Assembly (NCBI RefSeq): GCF_017837635.1
Contig: NZ_JAGJRS010000019.1
Coordinates: 62,001-126,000, forward strand
DNA from: Frateuria flava
Lineage (GTDB): Bacteria > Pseudomonadota > Gammaproteobacteria > Xanthomonadales > Rhodanobacteraceae
Length of the DNA: 64,000 bases
Reading direction: 5' to 3'
Below the pieces are notes generated by a model, which saw only the letters and a program-made list of their open reading frames with translations, did no database searches and was not told the DNA's origin. A program made the position numbers and the translations under genes. Shown here one piece after another: positions 19,701-26,969 of the stretch (positions within the stretch are counted from its first letter, which is position 1; each line of letters opens with the position of its first letter).

Positions 19701-19900
19701 AAATGAAGGCGGATCCGCGCCTGCGCGACGTGCCGATCATCATGATCACCTCGCGCACCGGCGACAAACACCGCCAGCGTGCCTTCGACATCGGTGTCGA
19801 CCGCTACCTCGGCAAGCCCTACCAGGAAGCCGAGCTGCTTGCGCAGATCGCCGAAGTGCTGGAGCAGCGCGCGATGGCAGTGGAGGCGATCCATGGCTGA
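13757..19900 (+). CDS. chpA: Hybrid CheA-type histidine kinase ChpA (PilL) with several Hpt domains
   Basis: Central kinase of pilus control, 2047 residues. Hpt-like regions are seen near residue 47 (HQVQGTLRM), 726 (HTLKGSG), 914 (HTLHGAIAM) and 1304 (HTLKGGA). Only those near 726 and 1304 have the full HTLKG motif, so the others may be inactive. A long acidic linker covers about 1010-1250. The dimerisation and ATPase domains follow, with an N-box around HMLRNAIAHG (about 1620), SDDGRGLD (about 1660) and GRGVGMDVV (about 1715). A CheW domain (about 1760-1895) precedes a C-terminal receiver (about 1918-2040) with phospho-Asp1968. The stop overlaps the next gene by eight bases. Confidence 0.95.
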   Translation: MRLQDHIDFTTLQWVKPELDETLARAREALESYVENPGKREVMRACVDHLHQVQGTLRMVELYGAAMVAEEMETLAICLMEDHIRQRDDAFGALMRGLMQLPDYLERLSGGHRDVPVVLLPLLNDLRASRDQQALSEAALFSPNLEQALPVQAPGAQGEVDVAAQRSAITTLRLRFQQQLLAWFRGQNAPQQLVGMRETLMGIAGRCWTVPGRRLWWIAAGVLEGLEQGMLKSHAAEIRQLIGKVDRNIRQLIEQGEASLRGGDADELASKLLYIVAQARQASPQMAQLKQTYRLDSLLPDAAELEHARGSMAGHNRALLDSVSKALKEDLLRVKEALDLFLRQSDGDPAQLAAQGEVLERVGDTLGMLALAVPRRVVNEQRRVLEEIVHKVRAPEEGVLLDVAGALLYVESSLDDHIESLGADDSLADEILPVEGAAVPALPRSEARSILASLMQEAIANAAKVKDAIVAFVEAGWDHAQLHGTPALMDEVAGAMRMLSAPRPSELAEGIGRFIGNEMLVDRRVPSSAQMDHLADALAALEYYLEAAREHRGGLEHILDVAEHSLGSLGYWPLPTARAAVAYEEPAPVATAETPSEPSLSEPVSLADGHGLDDLMVGSSEPLQPSAHELAGLRLAQTEPLTASPMAGGEDDWIEIEEEIVEEVPVADALAGNAGFQLGTEGIDDDIREIFLEEMQEEIDNLRAAEQAWLADPAQLAAITPIRRSFHTLKGSGRLVGASVLGEFAWKVENMLNRVLDATIQPHEGVQAVVSAAIGALPQLLAALKGEGTPTAPLAAIMATAERLAAGEMAQISDHASSATETVRRVVRRRVPRLDAAADTVPVAAHTDQTAAVDVPHEPVESVESIALPVMPPVDPVLLEILRSEVAQYLQAIRGALARADGELRIDDALLRAVHTLHGAIAMVDIPLLTQLLSPLESLLKRLRAASQPLSEEGTRLLAQSADVVDHVMAQFDAAEPQLPSVDALTARLIELRDSQPEPKVAHVLFDPHAEDLATELPDDAVAAALDAGLGDALGEQAAADASTETGDHEEHDAYAGELLAALDAFDLETAEAAGEGLSVDTGQVEDEQSLAALLDSLLNEPADGPSTTPVAEVTADDSEAGLDDVPGLALEDEVQGPELEVSSDAGADRDASPMLSEQADFPHEFVDVGDAVAQTEVDESMASPSSGIIEEEVAAQAEPEAVEVPQIEAAEAPLTIEATEAPHAVDAGEDVDKETADAAFVPFVPLAIDTAPAQPWVGQIDPDLLEIFTEEANELLDHADGLLAEWRAEPSETSHATGLQRDLHTLKGGARIAGLVPVGDLTHAIETLLEKPVAERDTAQLIGALEVSFDALHSLVKRVSQSQPIEYPQALIDRLLALAGHDALSDEGHDTVSAHGAATSARLPAAPLPELLPELLPEREEEEVRSTQEQIRVRAELLDNLVNHAGEVAIYRSRLEQQVAGYRFNLVELDQTVQRLRSQLRMLEIETEAQIIARFQREHREAGIGVFDPLELDRFSQLQQYSRALAESVSDLVSIQNMLDELTRQSETLLIQQSRVSAELQDGLLRTRMLPFDTMVPNLRRTLRQAAQEEGKSAQLYVEGAHGEMDRNLLDRIKAPFEHMLRNAIAHGIESPADRRKAGKPTEGAVRIRVAREATEVVVRVSDDGRGLDREAIRARAIERGLLRADSRPSDDQLLSLITQTGFSTASHVTQLAGRGVGMDVVANEIKQLGGSLAIESQQGQGTTFILRLPFTLAVTQAIVVRIGEATFAIPMTSVQGVARISPDDLGARLGEANPTFDYNGDAYSIHDLADLLGLQPNPVIEEEQLPLLLTRAGDLRAAIRIDAVIGSREIVVKSVGPQVSSVPGVLGATIMGDGSVLIILDLPPLVRHGIARREQRLADGLSAVASPLIEEQRAKPLVMVVDDSITMRKVTGRVLERHDYEVFTAKDGVDALEKLHDRVPDMMLLDIEMPRMDGYELATQMKADPRLRDVPIIMITSRTGDKHRQRAFDIGVDRYLGKPYQEAELLAQIAEVLEQRAMAVEAIHG

Positions 19901-21689
19901 GGCGGTACCGGCGGTCGCGCTGCTGTTCGACGACGCGGGCCTGGGTGAGCAATTGCGCAGCGCCTTGCAGGAACGCGGAGCGCGGATCGTGCACGAGGGG
20001 CCGTTGAACGGCCTGAGTCGCGAACTGCTGTCCTCGGTCGATGCGGACGTACTGGTGGTCAACCTCGATGACGAGGACGACAGCGCGCTGGATCGCCTCG
20101 ACGACACCCTGGAAGGTGATCGCCCTCGCGTGGTCTTCAACGATGCCCAGGCCAGTCGTCGGCTGGAGGGCTGGGACCGTGCGCGCTGGGCGCGCCACTT
20201 GGCGATGAAGGTGCTGGCAATCGGTGACGCCGATCCGCCGCGCCCGCCGGCACCGGCCGAGGTTGCCGATGAGCACGCCACCGCCATGCCCGTGGCCGAA
20301 CCCGTGCCCGCGGACGCCATGCAGGAGCTCGGCGACGCTCCGCAGGACGAGGAGGCGCGCCAGGCGGCCGTCTCCGAAACGCTCGCCGCCGAGCTGGAAG
20401 CCTTGCTTGCTTCCGACGCGCCCGCGGACGATGCCGACGATTTTGGTACGGGCCTCAATTACGCCGCCGGGGAAGGCGCGCCGTTGCACGATGGCGACTT
20501 TGGCGCATCCCTGCACGTGCAGGCCGAAGCCGACGATCAGGACGCCGCCGGTACGGTGGCCGCGGTAGCCGAAGCGATCGAAGATCCGCGTCCGCTGGCC
20601 GCCTTGGAGCTGTCGGCAATCGACGAAGATCCGGCCCCCGCCATCGAGGGCGGCGCCAGTACCCGGACGGAGACGGCGCCACGCGCCACCTTCGAGCTGG
20701 ATCACCTGGAGCTTGCGCCGATCGGCGATGACGTGGCTCCCGCCGCGGCACGCGCGGTAGCCGACCCAGTGGTCGCGGCGCGTGTTTCCGACAGTTGGAC
20801 CCTGCTTGACGGCGATGACCCCGCGCCCGCCACGGCTGCTCCCGTCGAGCAGCCGGCACCGGCCGAGTTCGGCATCGAAAAGGTCAGCGCCGTCGACTAC
20901 CTCGCACCCGGCGATGACGTCGCCGGGCAGGCGGACCCGGCCGAGTTCGGCATCGAGAAGGTCAGTGCGGCCGATTACCTTGCGCCCGACGCCGAGGACG
21001 GCGCTTCCCCCGTCCTTCCGGGCCTCAGCCTGGAGCTGGTTTCCCTTGAAGAGGCCATCGCTCCGCAGGACTTCGCCTCGGCGCACGAAATGGTGCTCGA
21101 AGCGCCGGCCACCGCGCTGCGTCGGCTGGTAGTGCTGGGCGCCACCACTGAAAGCACGGCGTCGGTTGGCGAGTTCCTGGCGACCCTGCCCGCCGGTTTG
21201 CGTACCACCGTGCTGCATACCCAGCATCTGGCGGGGCGTCCGGCGGATGGCCTGGTCGAGTATTTCGCTTCGCAGTGCGCGCTGCCGGTGCGCCTCGCCG
21301 AAGCGGGTGTACGGGCCAGCGTGGGCGAGGTCATTGTGGTGCCCTCGGATCGCCAGGTGACGCTGCGGCGCGACGGTGCGATCGAGTTGCAACCGATCGA
21401 GGCGGGCGCCGGTCATGCGCCGTCGATCGACGTGAGCCTGACGCAGGCCGCCGAGGCCTTCGGCCGGGACGTGATCGCCATCGTGTTCGCCGGCCGGTCC
21501 ACCGATGCGGTGGCCGGCTGCCAGGCGGTGCACGACCGTGGCGGCCAGGTCTGGGTCGAGGCCAGCGGTGGCCAGCACGTGTCTGATATGGTCAGCGGCG
21601 TGCTGGCCGAGAATCTGTCCCATCATGCCGGCACGCCCCGCGAACTGGCGGCGCGCCTGGCAGAGTTCATTTCGGAAGGTCAGCCATGA
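19893..21689 (+). CDS. ChpB-like protein with CheB methylesterase-type C-terminal domain
   Basis: A 598-residue protein in the ChpB position, expected to demethylate PilJ. Residues 1-115 form a receiver-like region, 120-400 a long acidic Ala/Pro/Asp-rich linker, and about 410-595 a CheB-type domain. Against CheB the catalytic triad would be Thr418 (GATTES where CheB has GASTGG), His445 (TQHLAG) and Asp538 (GRSTDAVAG). The nucleophilic Ser is therefore Thr. The linker contains two copies of AEFGIEKVSA-x-DYLAP, 26 residues apart. The N-terminal region lacks an obvious DD pair and a TKP Lys, so it may not be phosphorylated. It overlaps both neighbours, so it is translationally coupled. Confidence 0.82.
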   Translation: MAEAVPAVALLFDDAGLGEQLRSALQERGARIVHEGPLNGLSRELLSSVDADVLVVNLDDEDDSALDRLDDTLEGDRPRVVFNDAQASRRLEGWDRARWARHLAMKVLAIGDADPPRPPAPAEVADEHATAMPVAEPVPADAMQELGDAPQDEEARQAAVSETLAAELEALLASDAPADDADDFGTGLNYAAGEGAPLHDGDFGASLHVQAEADDQDAAGTVAAVAEAIEDPRPLAALELSAIDEDPAPAIEGGASTRTETAPRATFELDHLELAPIGDDVAPAAARAVADPVVAARVSDSWTLLDGDDPAPATAAPVEQPAPAEFGIEKVSAVDYLAPGDDVAGQADPAEFGIEKVSAADYLAPDAEDGASPVLPGLSLELVSLEEAIAPQDFASAHEMVLEAPATALRRLVVLGATTESTASVGEFLATLPAGLRTTVLHTQHLAGRPADGLVEYFASQCALPVRLAEAGVRASVGEVIVVPSDRQVTLRRDGAIELQPIEAGAGHAPSIDVSLTQAAEAFGRDVIAIVFAGRSTDAVAGCQAVHDRGGQVWVEASGGQHVSDMVSGVLAENLSHHAGTPRELAARLAEFISEGQP

Positions 21690-22177
21690 GCGAACAACCC
21701 CTGCCGCGCGAAATCCGCTGCGTCCTCGTGCCGGTGGGCCAGCTGCGCCTGTTGCTGCCCAATGCGACCGTGGCCGAAGTGATCACCCTGCCGACGCCCG
21801 AGCCGGTCGAGGGCGCCCCCGAGTGGCTGCTTGGCCGCATCGCCTGGCGCGGCTGGCGCGTGCCGCTGGTCTCCTTCACCAAGCTCGCCGGCGCGCCCGA
21901 GGGCGATGCCGACCTGGCGGTCCGCGTGGCCGTGCTCAAGGCCCTGGGCAACAACGCCAGGCTGCCCTTCATCGCGGTGGTGACCCAGGGCTTCCCCCGC
22001 CTGACCACGCTCAACGCCGAGCTCATCATTCCTACGCACGATGGCGCGCCCTTGCCGTCCGGCGTAAAGGCGCAGGTGCTGGTGCGCGATGACATCGCGG
22101 TCATCCCGGACCTGGAAGGCATCGAGGCGGAACTGGCCGCGTTGCTCGGCCTCGACGAGCAAGCCGGCGCGGCCTGA
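21686..22177 (+). CDS. chpC: CheW-like protein ChpC
   Basis: A 163-residue second CheW-type adaptor, last gene of the pil-chp operon and coupled to the previous gene by ATGA. The start REIRCVLVPVGQLRLLLPNATVAEV has the CheW-like first strands, and LGRIAWRGWRVPLVSF the middle core. In Pseudomonas, ChpC is proposed to link additional receptors to ChpA. The ATG at 21686 is preceded by GGAAGG. Confidence 0.88.
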   Translation: MSEQPLPREIRCVLVPVGQLRLLLPNATVAEVITLPTPEPVEGAPEWLLGRIAWRGWRVPLVSFTKLAGAPEGDADLAVRVAVLKALGNNARLPFIAVVTQGFPRLTTLNAELIIPTHDGAPLPSGVKAQVLVRDDIAVIPDLEGIEAELAALLGLDEQAGAA

Positions 22178-22620
22178 GAACCGCGCGATCAAGCACGACG
22201 GCGCCGCCACTGCTGGCTGGCGTGACCGCATCGGGCTTTGGTCGATCGCTCTTGCGGATGAATCCGGTAGGAACAACAGACAAAGCACCCTATGCGGGAA
22301 GCATGATCGCGAGCCCCGACCCCTCACCCCAACCCTCTCCCCGGAGGGGAGAGGGAGCCAAATGCGGCCCTTGCGCACGCCAGCCAGCAAGCCTCTTGCC
22401 TCAGCTCCCGAGCGCCCGCGGCAAACAGCTCCTCTGAGAGCAAGCGACCCACCCGACAAGGCGCACAGGCGGCTGGCCTTTTAATCCCCCGGTGCCTGGC
22501 TAACCATTTCTTTGGTTACTTTCGGGCGAGCAACGAAAGTGACCCGAGCGCCGGCAGGCGATCGGTAGCCCGCCGCTGGCGAGGTAAGTTGCGGAAAGAC
22601 CCACGCAGGAACGCCAACGC
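22178..22620. repeat. 443-base gene-free region with palindromic repeats
   Basis: No supportable gene. A 10-bp inverted repeat CCCTCTCCCC / GGGGAGAGGG sits at 22333-22355 with loop GGA. Strings of this type (CTCACCCCAACCCTCTCCCC) are dispersed in many proteobacterial genomes. Further right, GGTTACTTTC (about 22513) and GAAAGTGACC (about 22535) form an imperfect inverted pair that I associate with another dispersed xanthomonad repeat. Together they look like accumulated repeat remnants between the convergent chpC and rsmE. Confidence 0.6.
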
Positions 22621-23355
22621 CTAGATATCCCCGTGCAACGCCTGCAGCGCCGCCAGCGCCGCGAGCCCCGCCGTCTCCGTGCGCAGGATGCGGGGCCCTA
22701 GCCGCAGACCCGCAAAACCTGCGCTCGTGAGGCTGGCTACGTCACGCTCGCCGAGCCCGCCTTCCGGTCCCACTACCAGCAGGCCGCCGGCCGGGCCAAA
22801 GGCAAGCTCACGTGGCGACTGGCTGCCCTCGGGCAGCAGCGCCAGGCGCAAGACCCCATCCTGCGGCAACGATGCCAACCAGGCTTCGAGCGCTTGCGTA
22901 GGCAGGACTTCCGGCAACCGGGCGCGACCGCTCTGCTCGCAGGCACTGGCAGCGACGGCGCGCCAGTGCGCCAGCCGTTTTTCCGCACGCGTCGGATCGA
23001 GACGGACTTCCGAACGTTCGGTCAGCAGCGGCACGATCCGGGCTACGCCCAGCTCCGTTGCCTTCTGCACGATGAGGTCCATCTTCTCGCCACGCGCGAC
23101 GCCCTGGGCCAGCGTGAGCGGCAACGGCGATTCGTTGGCGATCGCCTGCCTGTCCCCGACACGCGCGCGTACCTCGCGCTTGCCGACCTGGGTGATGACC
23201 GCCGCGTAGTCGTAGCCGTCGCCATTGAACAGCACCAGCGGCGCGCCTTCGCCCAGGCGCAGCACGCGTGCCACGTGCTCGCCTGCCTGCGCCGGCAGGC
23301 TCAGCTCAGCGTTGGGGGCAAGGTGTTCGTCGACGTGGATGCGGATCGTACGCAT
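22621..23355 (-). CDS. rsmE: 16S rRNA m3U1498 methyltransferase
   Basis: SPOUT-family methyltransferase that modifies U1498 of 16S rRNA using S-adenosylmethionine. The product is 244 residues, the normal RsmE length. A PUA-like N-terminal part (LPAQAGEHVARVLRLGEG) is followed by VARGEKMDLIVQKATELGV and the C-terminal trefoil knot with VVGPEGGLGERDV and LGPRILRTETA. The ATG at 23355 is used because MRTIRIHV is the family start; an in-frame codon at 23418 lies upstream. bioA ends 59 bases before it. Confidence 0.95.
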   Translation of the reverse strand: MRTIRIHVDEHLAPNAELSLPAQAGEHVARVLRLGEGAPLVLFNGDGYDYAAVITQVGKREVRARVGDRQAIANESPLPLTLAQGVARGEKMDLIVQKATELGVARIVPLLTERSEVRLDPTRAEKRLAHWRAVAASACEQSGRARLPEVLPTQALEAWLASLPQDGVLRLALLPEGSQSPRELAFGPAGGLLVVGPEGGLGERDVASLTSAGFAGLRLGPRILRTETAGLAALAALQALHGDI

Positions 23356-23414
23356 GAAGGTCCTGCCAGTGGGTGAGTCGCGAGGGCCGCTCAAGGTTCC
23401 CCATCGTGGGATGG

Positions 23415-24794
23415 TCACGCCACGGCGCGCTCGATCCCGGCGATGGCCACGTCCACGAGGTGGTCGATGTCCTGTGTCGTGACGACATACGGCGGCATGA
23501 AATACACCACGTTACCCAGCGGCCGCAGCAGTGCCTCGTTCTGCAGTCCATGCAGATAGACGCGCATGCCGCGCCGTTCGGTCGCTGGCCAGGGCTTGCG
23601 CGTGCGCTTGTCGGCGACCAGTTCCACCGCTGCGATCATGCCGGTCTGGCGCACGTCGGCAACATGCGGGTGGTCACGCAGCGGCGCGAGCCTCTTGGCC
23701 AGATGCTCGGCAAGCACGCGGTTGCGCTCCAGCACCGGTTCGTCGCGGAAGATCGCCAGCGTTTCCAGCGCCACGCGACAAACCAGCGGGTTTCCGGTGT
23801 AGCTGTGCGAGTGCAGGAAGGCCTTGCCGGCGTTGTATTCGGCATAGAAGGCCGCGTACACCGCTTCGGTCGTGAGCACCGCCGCCAGGGGCAACGTACC
23901 GCCGGTCAGTCCCTTCGAGAGGCACATGAAATCCGGTGCCACGGCGGCCTGCTCGCAGGCGAACAGCGTGCCCGTGCGGCCAAAGCCCACCGCGATCTCG
24001 TCGGCGATGAAGTGCACGTCGAACTCGTTGCACAAACGGCGCAGGCCGGCCAGGTAATTGGGGTGGTACATGCGCATCCCGCCGGCGCATTGCACCAGCG
24101 GTTCGACGATCACCGCACAGGTTTCGTGCGCGTGGCGTTCGAGCAGGACGCGCAGTTCTCCCAGACGCCGTGCCGCGACCTGCGAGGGCGTTTCTCCCGC
24201 CTCGCCCTCGTAGGCGTCCGGCGAGGGCGCGAGGATCGGTGTCAGCAGCAACGGCGCGTAGGTCTTGCGATACAACGCCACGTCGCTGACCGACAGCGCG
24301 CCGAGCGTTTCGCCGTGATAGCTGCCGGTGAGCGCGATGAAGCGTGTCTTCTGGCCGTGACCCTTGTTGAGCCAGTAGTGGAAGCTCATCTTGAGCGCCA
24401 CCTCGACCGCGGCGGAGCCGATGTCGGCGTAGAACACGCGCTCAAGCCCCGGCGGCGCGATACGCACGAGTTCTTCGGCCAGCTCGATCGCGGGCTCATG
24501 GGTGAAGCCGGCGAAAATCACGTGTTCCAGGCGCTGCGCCTGGTCGGTCAATGCTGCGGCCAGGCGAGGGTTGGCGTGGCCGAAGATGTTGGTCCACCAG
24601 GAGCTGACGCCGTCCAGGTAGCGGCGACCGTCGGCATCGAACAGCCACGCGCCTTCGCCGCGCACGATCGGCACCAGCGGGATGCTTTCGTGGTCGTGCA
24701 TCTGCGTGCAGGGATGCCACACGTGTTTGAGGTCCCGCGCGGCCAACGCGGCGTTGCCGGCAAGGGCCGGGGCATCGGGGGAGGGTGCGTCCAT
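23415..24794 (-). CDS. bioA: Adenosylmethionine-8-amino-7-oxononanoate aminotransferase
   Basis: Class III aminotransferase of biotin synthesis that makes diaminopelargonic acid using S-adenosylmethionine as amino donor. The product is 459 residues. The N-terminal HVWHPCTQM and DGVSSWWTNIFGH are diagnostic of BioA. The PLP-binding Lys294 lies in CLSKGLTGG, and Asp265 in ADEIAVGFGRTG contacts the PLP ring nitrogen. No other bio gene is nearby; bioA next to rsmE is a known xanthomonad order. The start at 24794 lies 49 bases from the divergent gspN, so the two promoters must be compact or overlapping. Confidence 0.96.
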   Translation of the reverse strand: MDAPSPDAPALAGNAALAARDLKHVWHPCTQMHDHESIPLVPIVRGEGAWLFDADGRRYLDGVSSWWTNIFGHANPRLAAALTDQAQRLEHVIFAGFTHEPAIELAEELVRIAPPGLERVFYADIGSAAVEVALKMSFHYWLNKGHGQKTRFIALTGSYHGETLGALSVSDVALYRKTYAPLLLTPILAPSPDAYEGEAGETPSQVAARRLGELRVLLERHAHETCAVIVEPLVQCAGGMRMYHPNYLAGLRRLCNEFDVHFIADEIAVGFGRTGTLFACEQAAVAPDFMCLSKGLTGGTLPLAAVLTTEAVYAAFYAEYNAGKAFLHSHSYTGNPLVCRVALETLAIFRDEPVLERNRVLAEHLAKRLAPLRDHPHVADVRQTGMIAAVELVADKRTRKPWPATERRGMRVYLHGLQNEALLRPLGNVVYFMPPYVVTTQDIDHLVDVAIAGIERAVA

Positions 24795-24843
24795 CCCGCT
24801 ATGATCGGCGTTGCGGCGTGGCCGCTCAAGCTTGAGGACCGAA

Positions 24844-25623
24844 GTGAAACGCTCGCGCGTCTGGCTGACCGTCGCCATCGTGTTGTTGCTCGTTACCCTG
24901 CTGGTGCTGTTGCTGCCGGCACGCTGGGCGACTCCGTTCGTGCAGTCGCGCCTGCATGGCCTCAGGCTCGAAGGCGTGCACGGACTGGTATGGAACGGTG
25001 GGGCCCGGGAACTGCGCGGCCCGGATGGGCGTTCGCTGGGGCAGATGCAATGGCGGCTTTCGCGCGCCCTGCTGTGGGGACGACTGGACCTGCAACTGGA
25101 TTTTTCCGGCCCGGGTCTTGTGGCCAGCGGGCATTTGCAGCGCGATGGCGCGGGCCGCCCCATGTGGACCGACGTGTCGCTGCGTGCCGACCTGGCGGCG
25201 TGGACACCCCGGCTCGATTCGTCGCTCGGCTCGCCGCGCGGCAGTCTGACACTGAAACTGCAGCGGGCGGTGCTCCAGGCGAACTGGCCGGTTGACCTCG
25301 ATGGCCGGGCGCAGTGGCGCGACGCTTCCATGCGAACACGCGCACAGGCCGTCGTCCTGGGTGATTTCGGGATGGACCTGCACGGCTCGAACGGCGTGTT
25401 GACCGGCCAACTGCGCGACCAGGCCAACGGACCGCTGCGTGCCGAGGGTCAATGGCAAGCCAGCCCTCTGGGTTGGCGACTGGACCTGCTGCTGCAACCG
25501 CGGACAACCGATGCGGTACTGCGCCATTGGCTCGCGCGGCTGGACCGGCCGGATGCGAATGGCACCTTACGACTCCATCGCCGCGGCGGCCTCGCCGCCG
25601 CCACGCCGGAAACCTCGCCATGA
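24844..25623 (+). CDS. gspN: Type II secretion system protein N (GspN-like)
   Basis: A 259-residue bitopic inner-membrane protein. The single helix is VWLTVAIVLLLVTLLVLLLP (about residues 6-25). The periplasmic part begins with the GspN-typical LHGLRLEGVHGLVWNGGARELR and has two repeated beta-rich halves. GspN is an accessory, often dispensable part of the type II secretion machine. No other gsp gene occurs here. The GTG at 24844 follows GAGGACC; an alternative TTG start at 24811 adds 11 residues. The stop overlaps the next start (ATGA), so translation is coupled to an unrelated phosphatase. Confidence 0.75.
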   Translation: MKRSRVWLTVAIVLLLVTLLVLLLPARWATPFVQSRLHGLRLEGVHGLVWNGGARELRGPDGRSLGQMQWRLSRALLWGRLDLQLDFSGPGLVASGHLQRDGAGRPMWTDVSLRADLAAWTPRLDSSLGSPRGSLTLKLQRAVLQANWPVDLDGRAQWRDASMRTRAQAVVLGDFGMDLHGSNGVLTGQLRDQANGPLRAEGQWQASPLGWRLDLLLQPRTTDAVLRHWLARLDRPDANGTLRLHRRGGLAAATPETSP

Positions 25624-26405
25624 GTTACGACGCCGAACATGCCCTTGCCGCCGCGCGCGAAGCTGCCGCCGCCGCGGGCGACATCATTCGCCACTACTGG
25701 AGCCGCGGCGTGGCGGTCGAATGGAAGTCCGATGCCACGCCCGTGACCGTGGCCGATCGTGAAGCGGAGCAGGCCATCCGCGCGCTGCTCTCCCGGGCCT
25801 TGCCGCAGGCGGCGATCTATGGCGAGGAGTACGGCCTGGAGGGCGCGCGCGATGGCCTGTTGTGGTTGGTCGACCCGCTCGACGGCACCAAGAGCTTCGT
25901 CCGCCACACACCGTTCTTTTCCACGCAGATCGCGCTGATGGACGGAGGCGAACTGGTGCTTGGCGTCTCCAGTGCGCCGATCTACGGCGAGACGGTGTGG
26001 GCGCGGCGGGGCGCGGGCGCCTGGTTCGAAGGCGAACGCGTGCAGGTGGCGCCCACCGGCACGCTGGCACAGGCGTCGCTCTCCATCGGCAACGTCAAGT
26101 CGCTCACCGCCGACGCCCGCTGGGACGCCCTCGGTGCGCTGATTCGCGACAGCAACCGCATCCGCGGCTATGGCGACTTCTGCCACTACCACCTGCTCGC
26201 CCGCGGCGGCCTGGATCTGGTGATCGAGTCCGACGTCAACATCCTTGACGTGGCCGCGCTGGCGGTCATCGTGCGCGAAGCCGGTGGCGTGTTCACCGAC
26301 TTGCAGGGCCGCGCGCCCAGCCTGGAAACCACCAGCGTGCTGGCCGGTGTCCCGGCGATCCACGCCCAGGCGCTTGCACGCTTGCATCATGAAACCGCGG
26401 GCTAG
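25620..26405 (+). CDS. Inositol monophosphatase superfamily phosphatase, HisN-like
   Basis: A 261-residue Mg-dependent sugar or nucleotide phosphomonoesterase. The first metal motif is YGEEYG, the second WLVDPLDGTKSF (residues about 81-92), and the third Asp is in ESDVNILDVAALAVIV. The closest match in my memory is HisN-type histidinol-phosphatase (FVRHTPFFSTQIAL, APIYGETVWARRGAGA), but no his gene is near. Inositol-phosphate or other substrates are also possible. The start at 25620 is fixed by the ATGA overlap with gspN. nudE follows after nine bases. Confidence 0.82.
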   Translation: MSYDAEHALAAAREAAAAAGDIIRHYWSRGVAVEWKSDATPVTVADREAEQAIRALLSRALPQAAIYGEEYGLEGARDGLLWLVDPLDGTKSFVRHTPFFSTQIALMDGGELVLGVSSAPIYGETVWARRGAGAWFEGERVQVAPTGTLAQASLSIGNVKSLTADARWDALGALIRDSNRIRGYGDFCHYHLLARGGLDLVIESDVNILDVAALAVIVREAGGVFTDLQGRAPSLETTSVLAGVPAIHAQALARLHHETAG

Positions 26406-26414
26406 AATGTCCTG

Positions 26415-26969
26415 ATGCGCAAGCCACCGATTATCCACGCCACCCGCGAATGCGTCGACAGCCGCTTCCTGCGCGTCGAGCAACTGGACCTGGAATTCTC
26501 CAACGGCGAGAAGCGCACCTACGAGCGCTTGCGTGCCAGCGGCCTGGGCGCGGTGATCATCGTGCCGATGCTCGACGACGACACGGTGCTGCTGATCCGC
26601 GAGTACGGCGCCGGTGTGGGTCGCTACGAACTGTCGCTGCCCAAGGGCCGGCTCGACCAGGACGAGACGGCCGAGCAGGGCGCCAACCGTGAGCTGAAGG
26701 AAGAAGTCGGCTACGGCGCCAATCGCCTGAAGATCCTGCACAACCTGTCGCTCTCGCCCGGCTACATGACGCACATGGCGCACGTGGTGCTGGCACAGGA
26801 TCTCTACCCCGAACGCCTGCCCGGCGACGAACCCGAGGAGTTGGACGTGGTCCCATGGAAGCTTTCCGAACTGCATACCCTTGTCGGCCGTGACGACGTG
26901 ACCGAAGGCCGCTCGATCGCCGCGCTTTTCATGGCGCGCGAGTACCTGGCCGGGCGGTTCCAGCCATGA
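26415..26969 (+). CDS. nudE: ADP compounds hydrolase NudE
   Basis: Nudix hydrolase that cleaves ADP-ribose, NADH and diadenosine polyphosphates, 184 residues as in E. coli NudE. The Nudix box is complete: Gly78, Glu84, Arg92-Glu93, Glu96-Glu97 and Gly99. LSPGYMTHMAHVVLAQDL after the box is NudE-like. It lies between two inositol-monophosphatase-fold genes and overlaps cysQ by four bases, so these form one housekeeping operon for nucleotide phosphates. Confidence 0.93.
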   Translation: MRKPPIIHATRECVDSRFLRVEQLDLEFSNGEKRTYERLRASGLGAVIIVPMLDDDTVLLIREYGAGVGRYELSLPKGRLDQDETAEQGANRELKEEVGYGANRLKILHNLSLSPGYMTHMAHVVLAQDLYPERLPGDEPEELDVVPWKLSELHTLVGRDDVTEGRSIAALFMAREYLAGRFQP

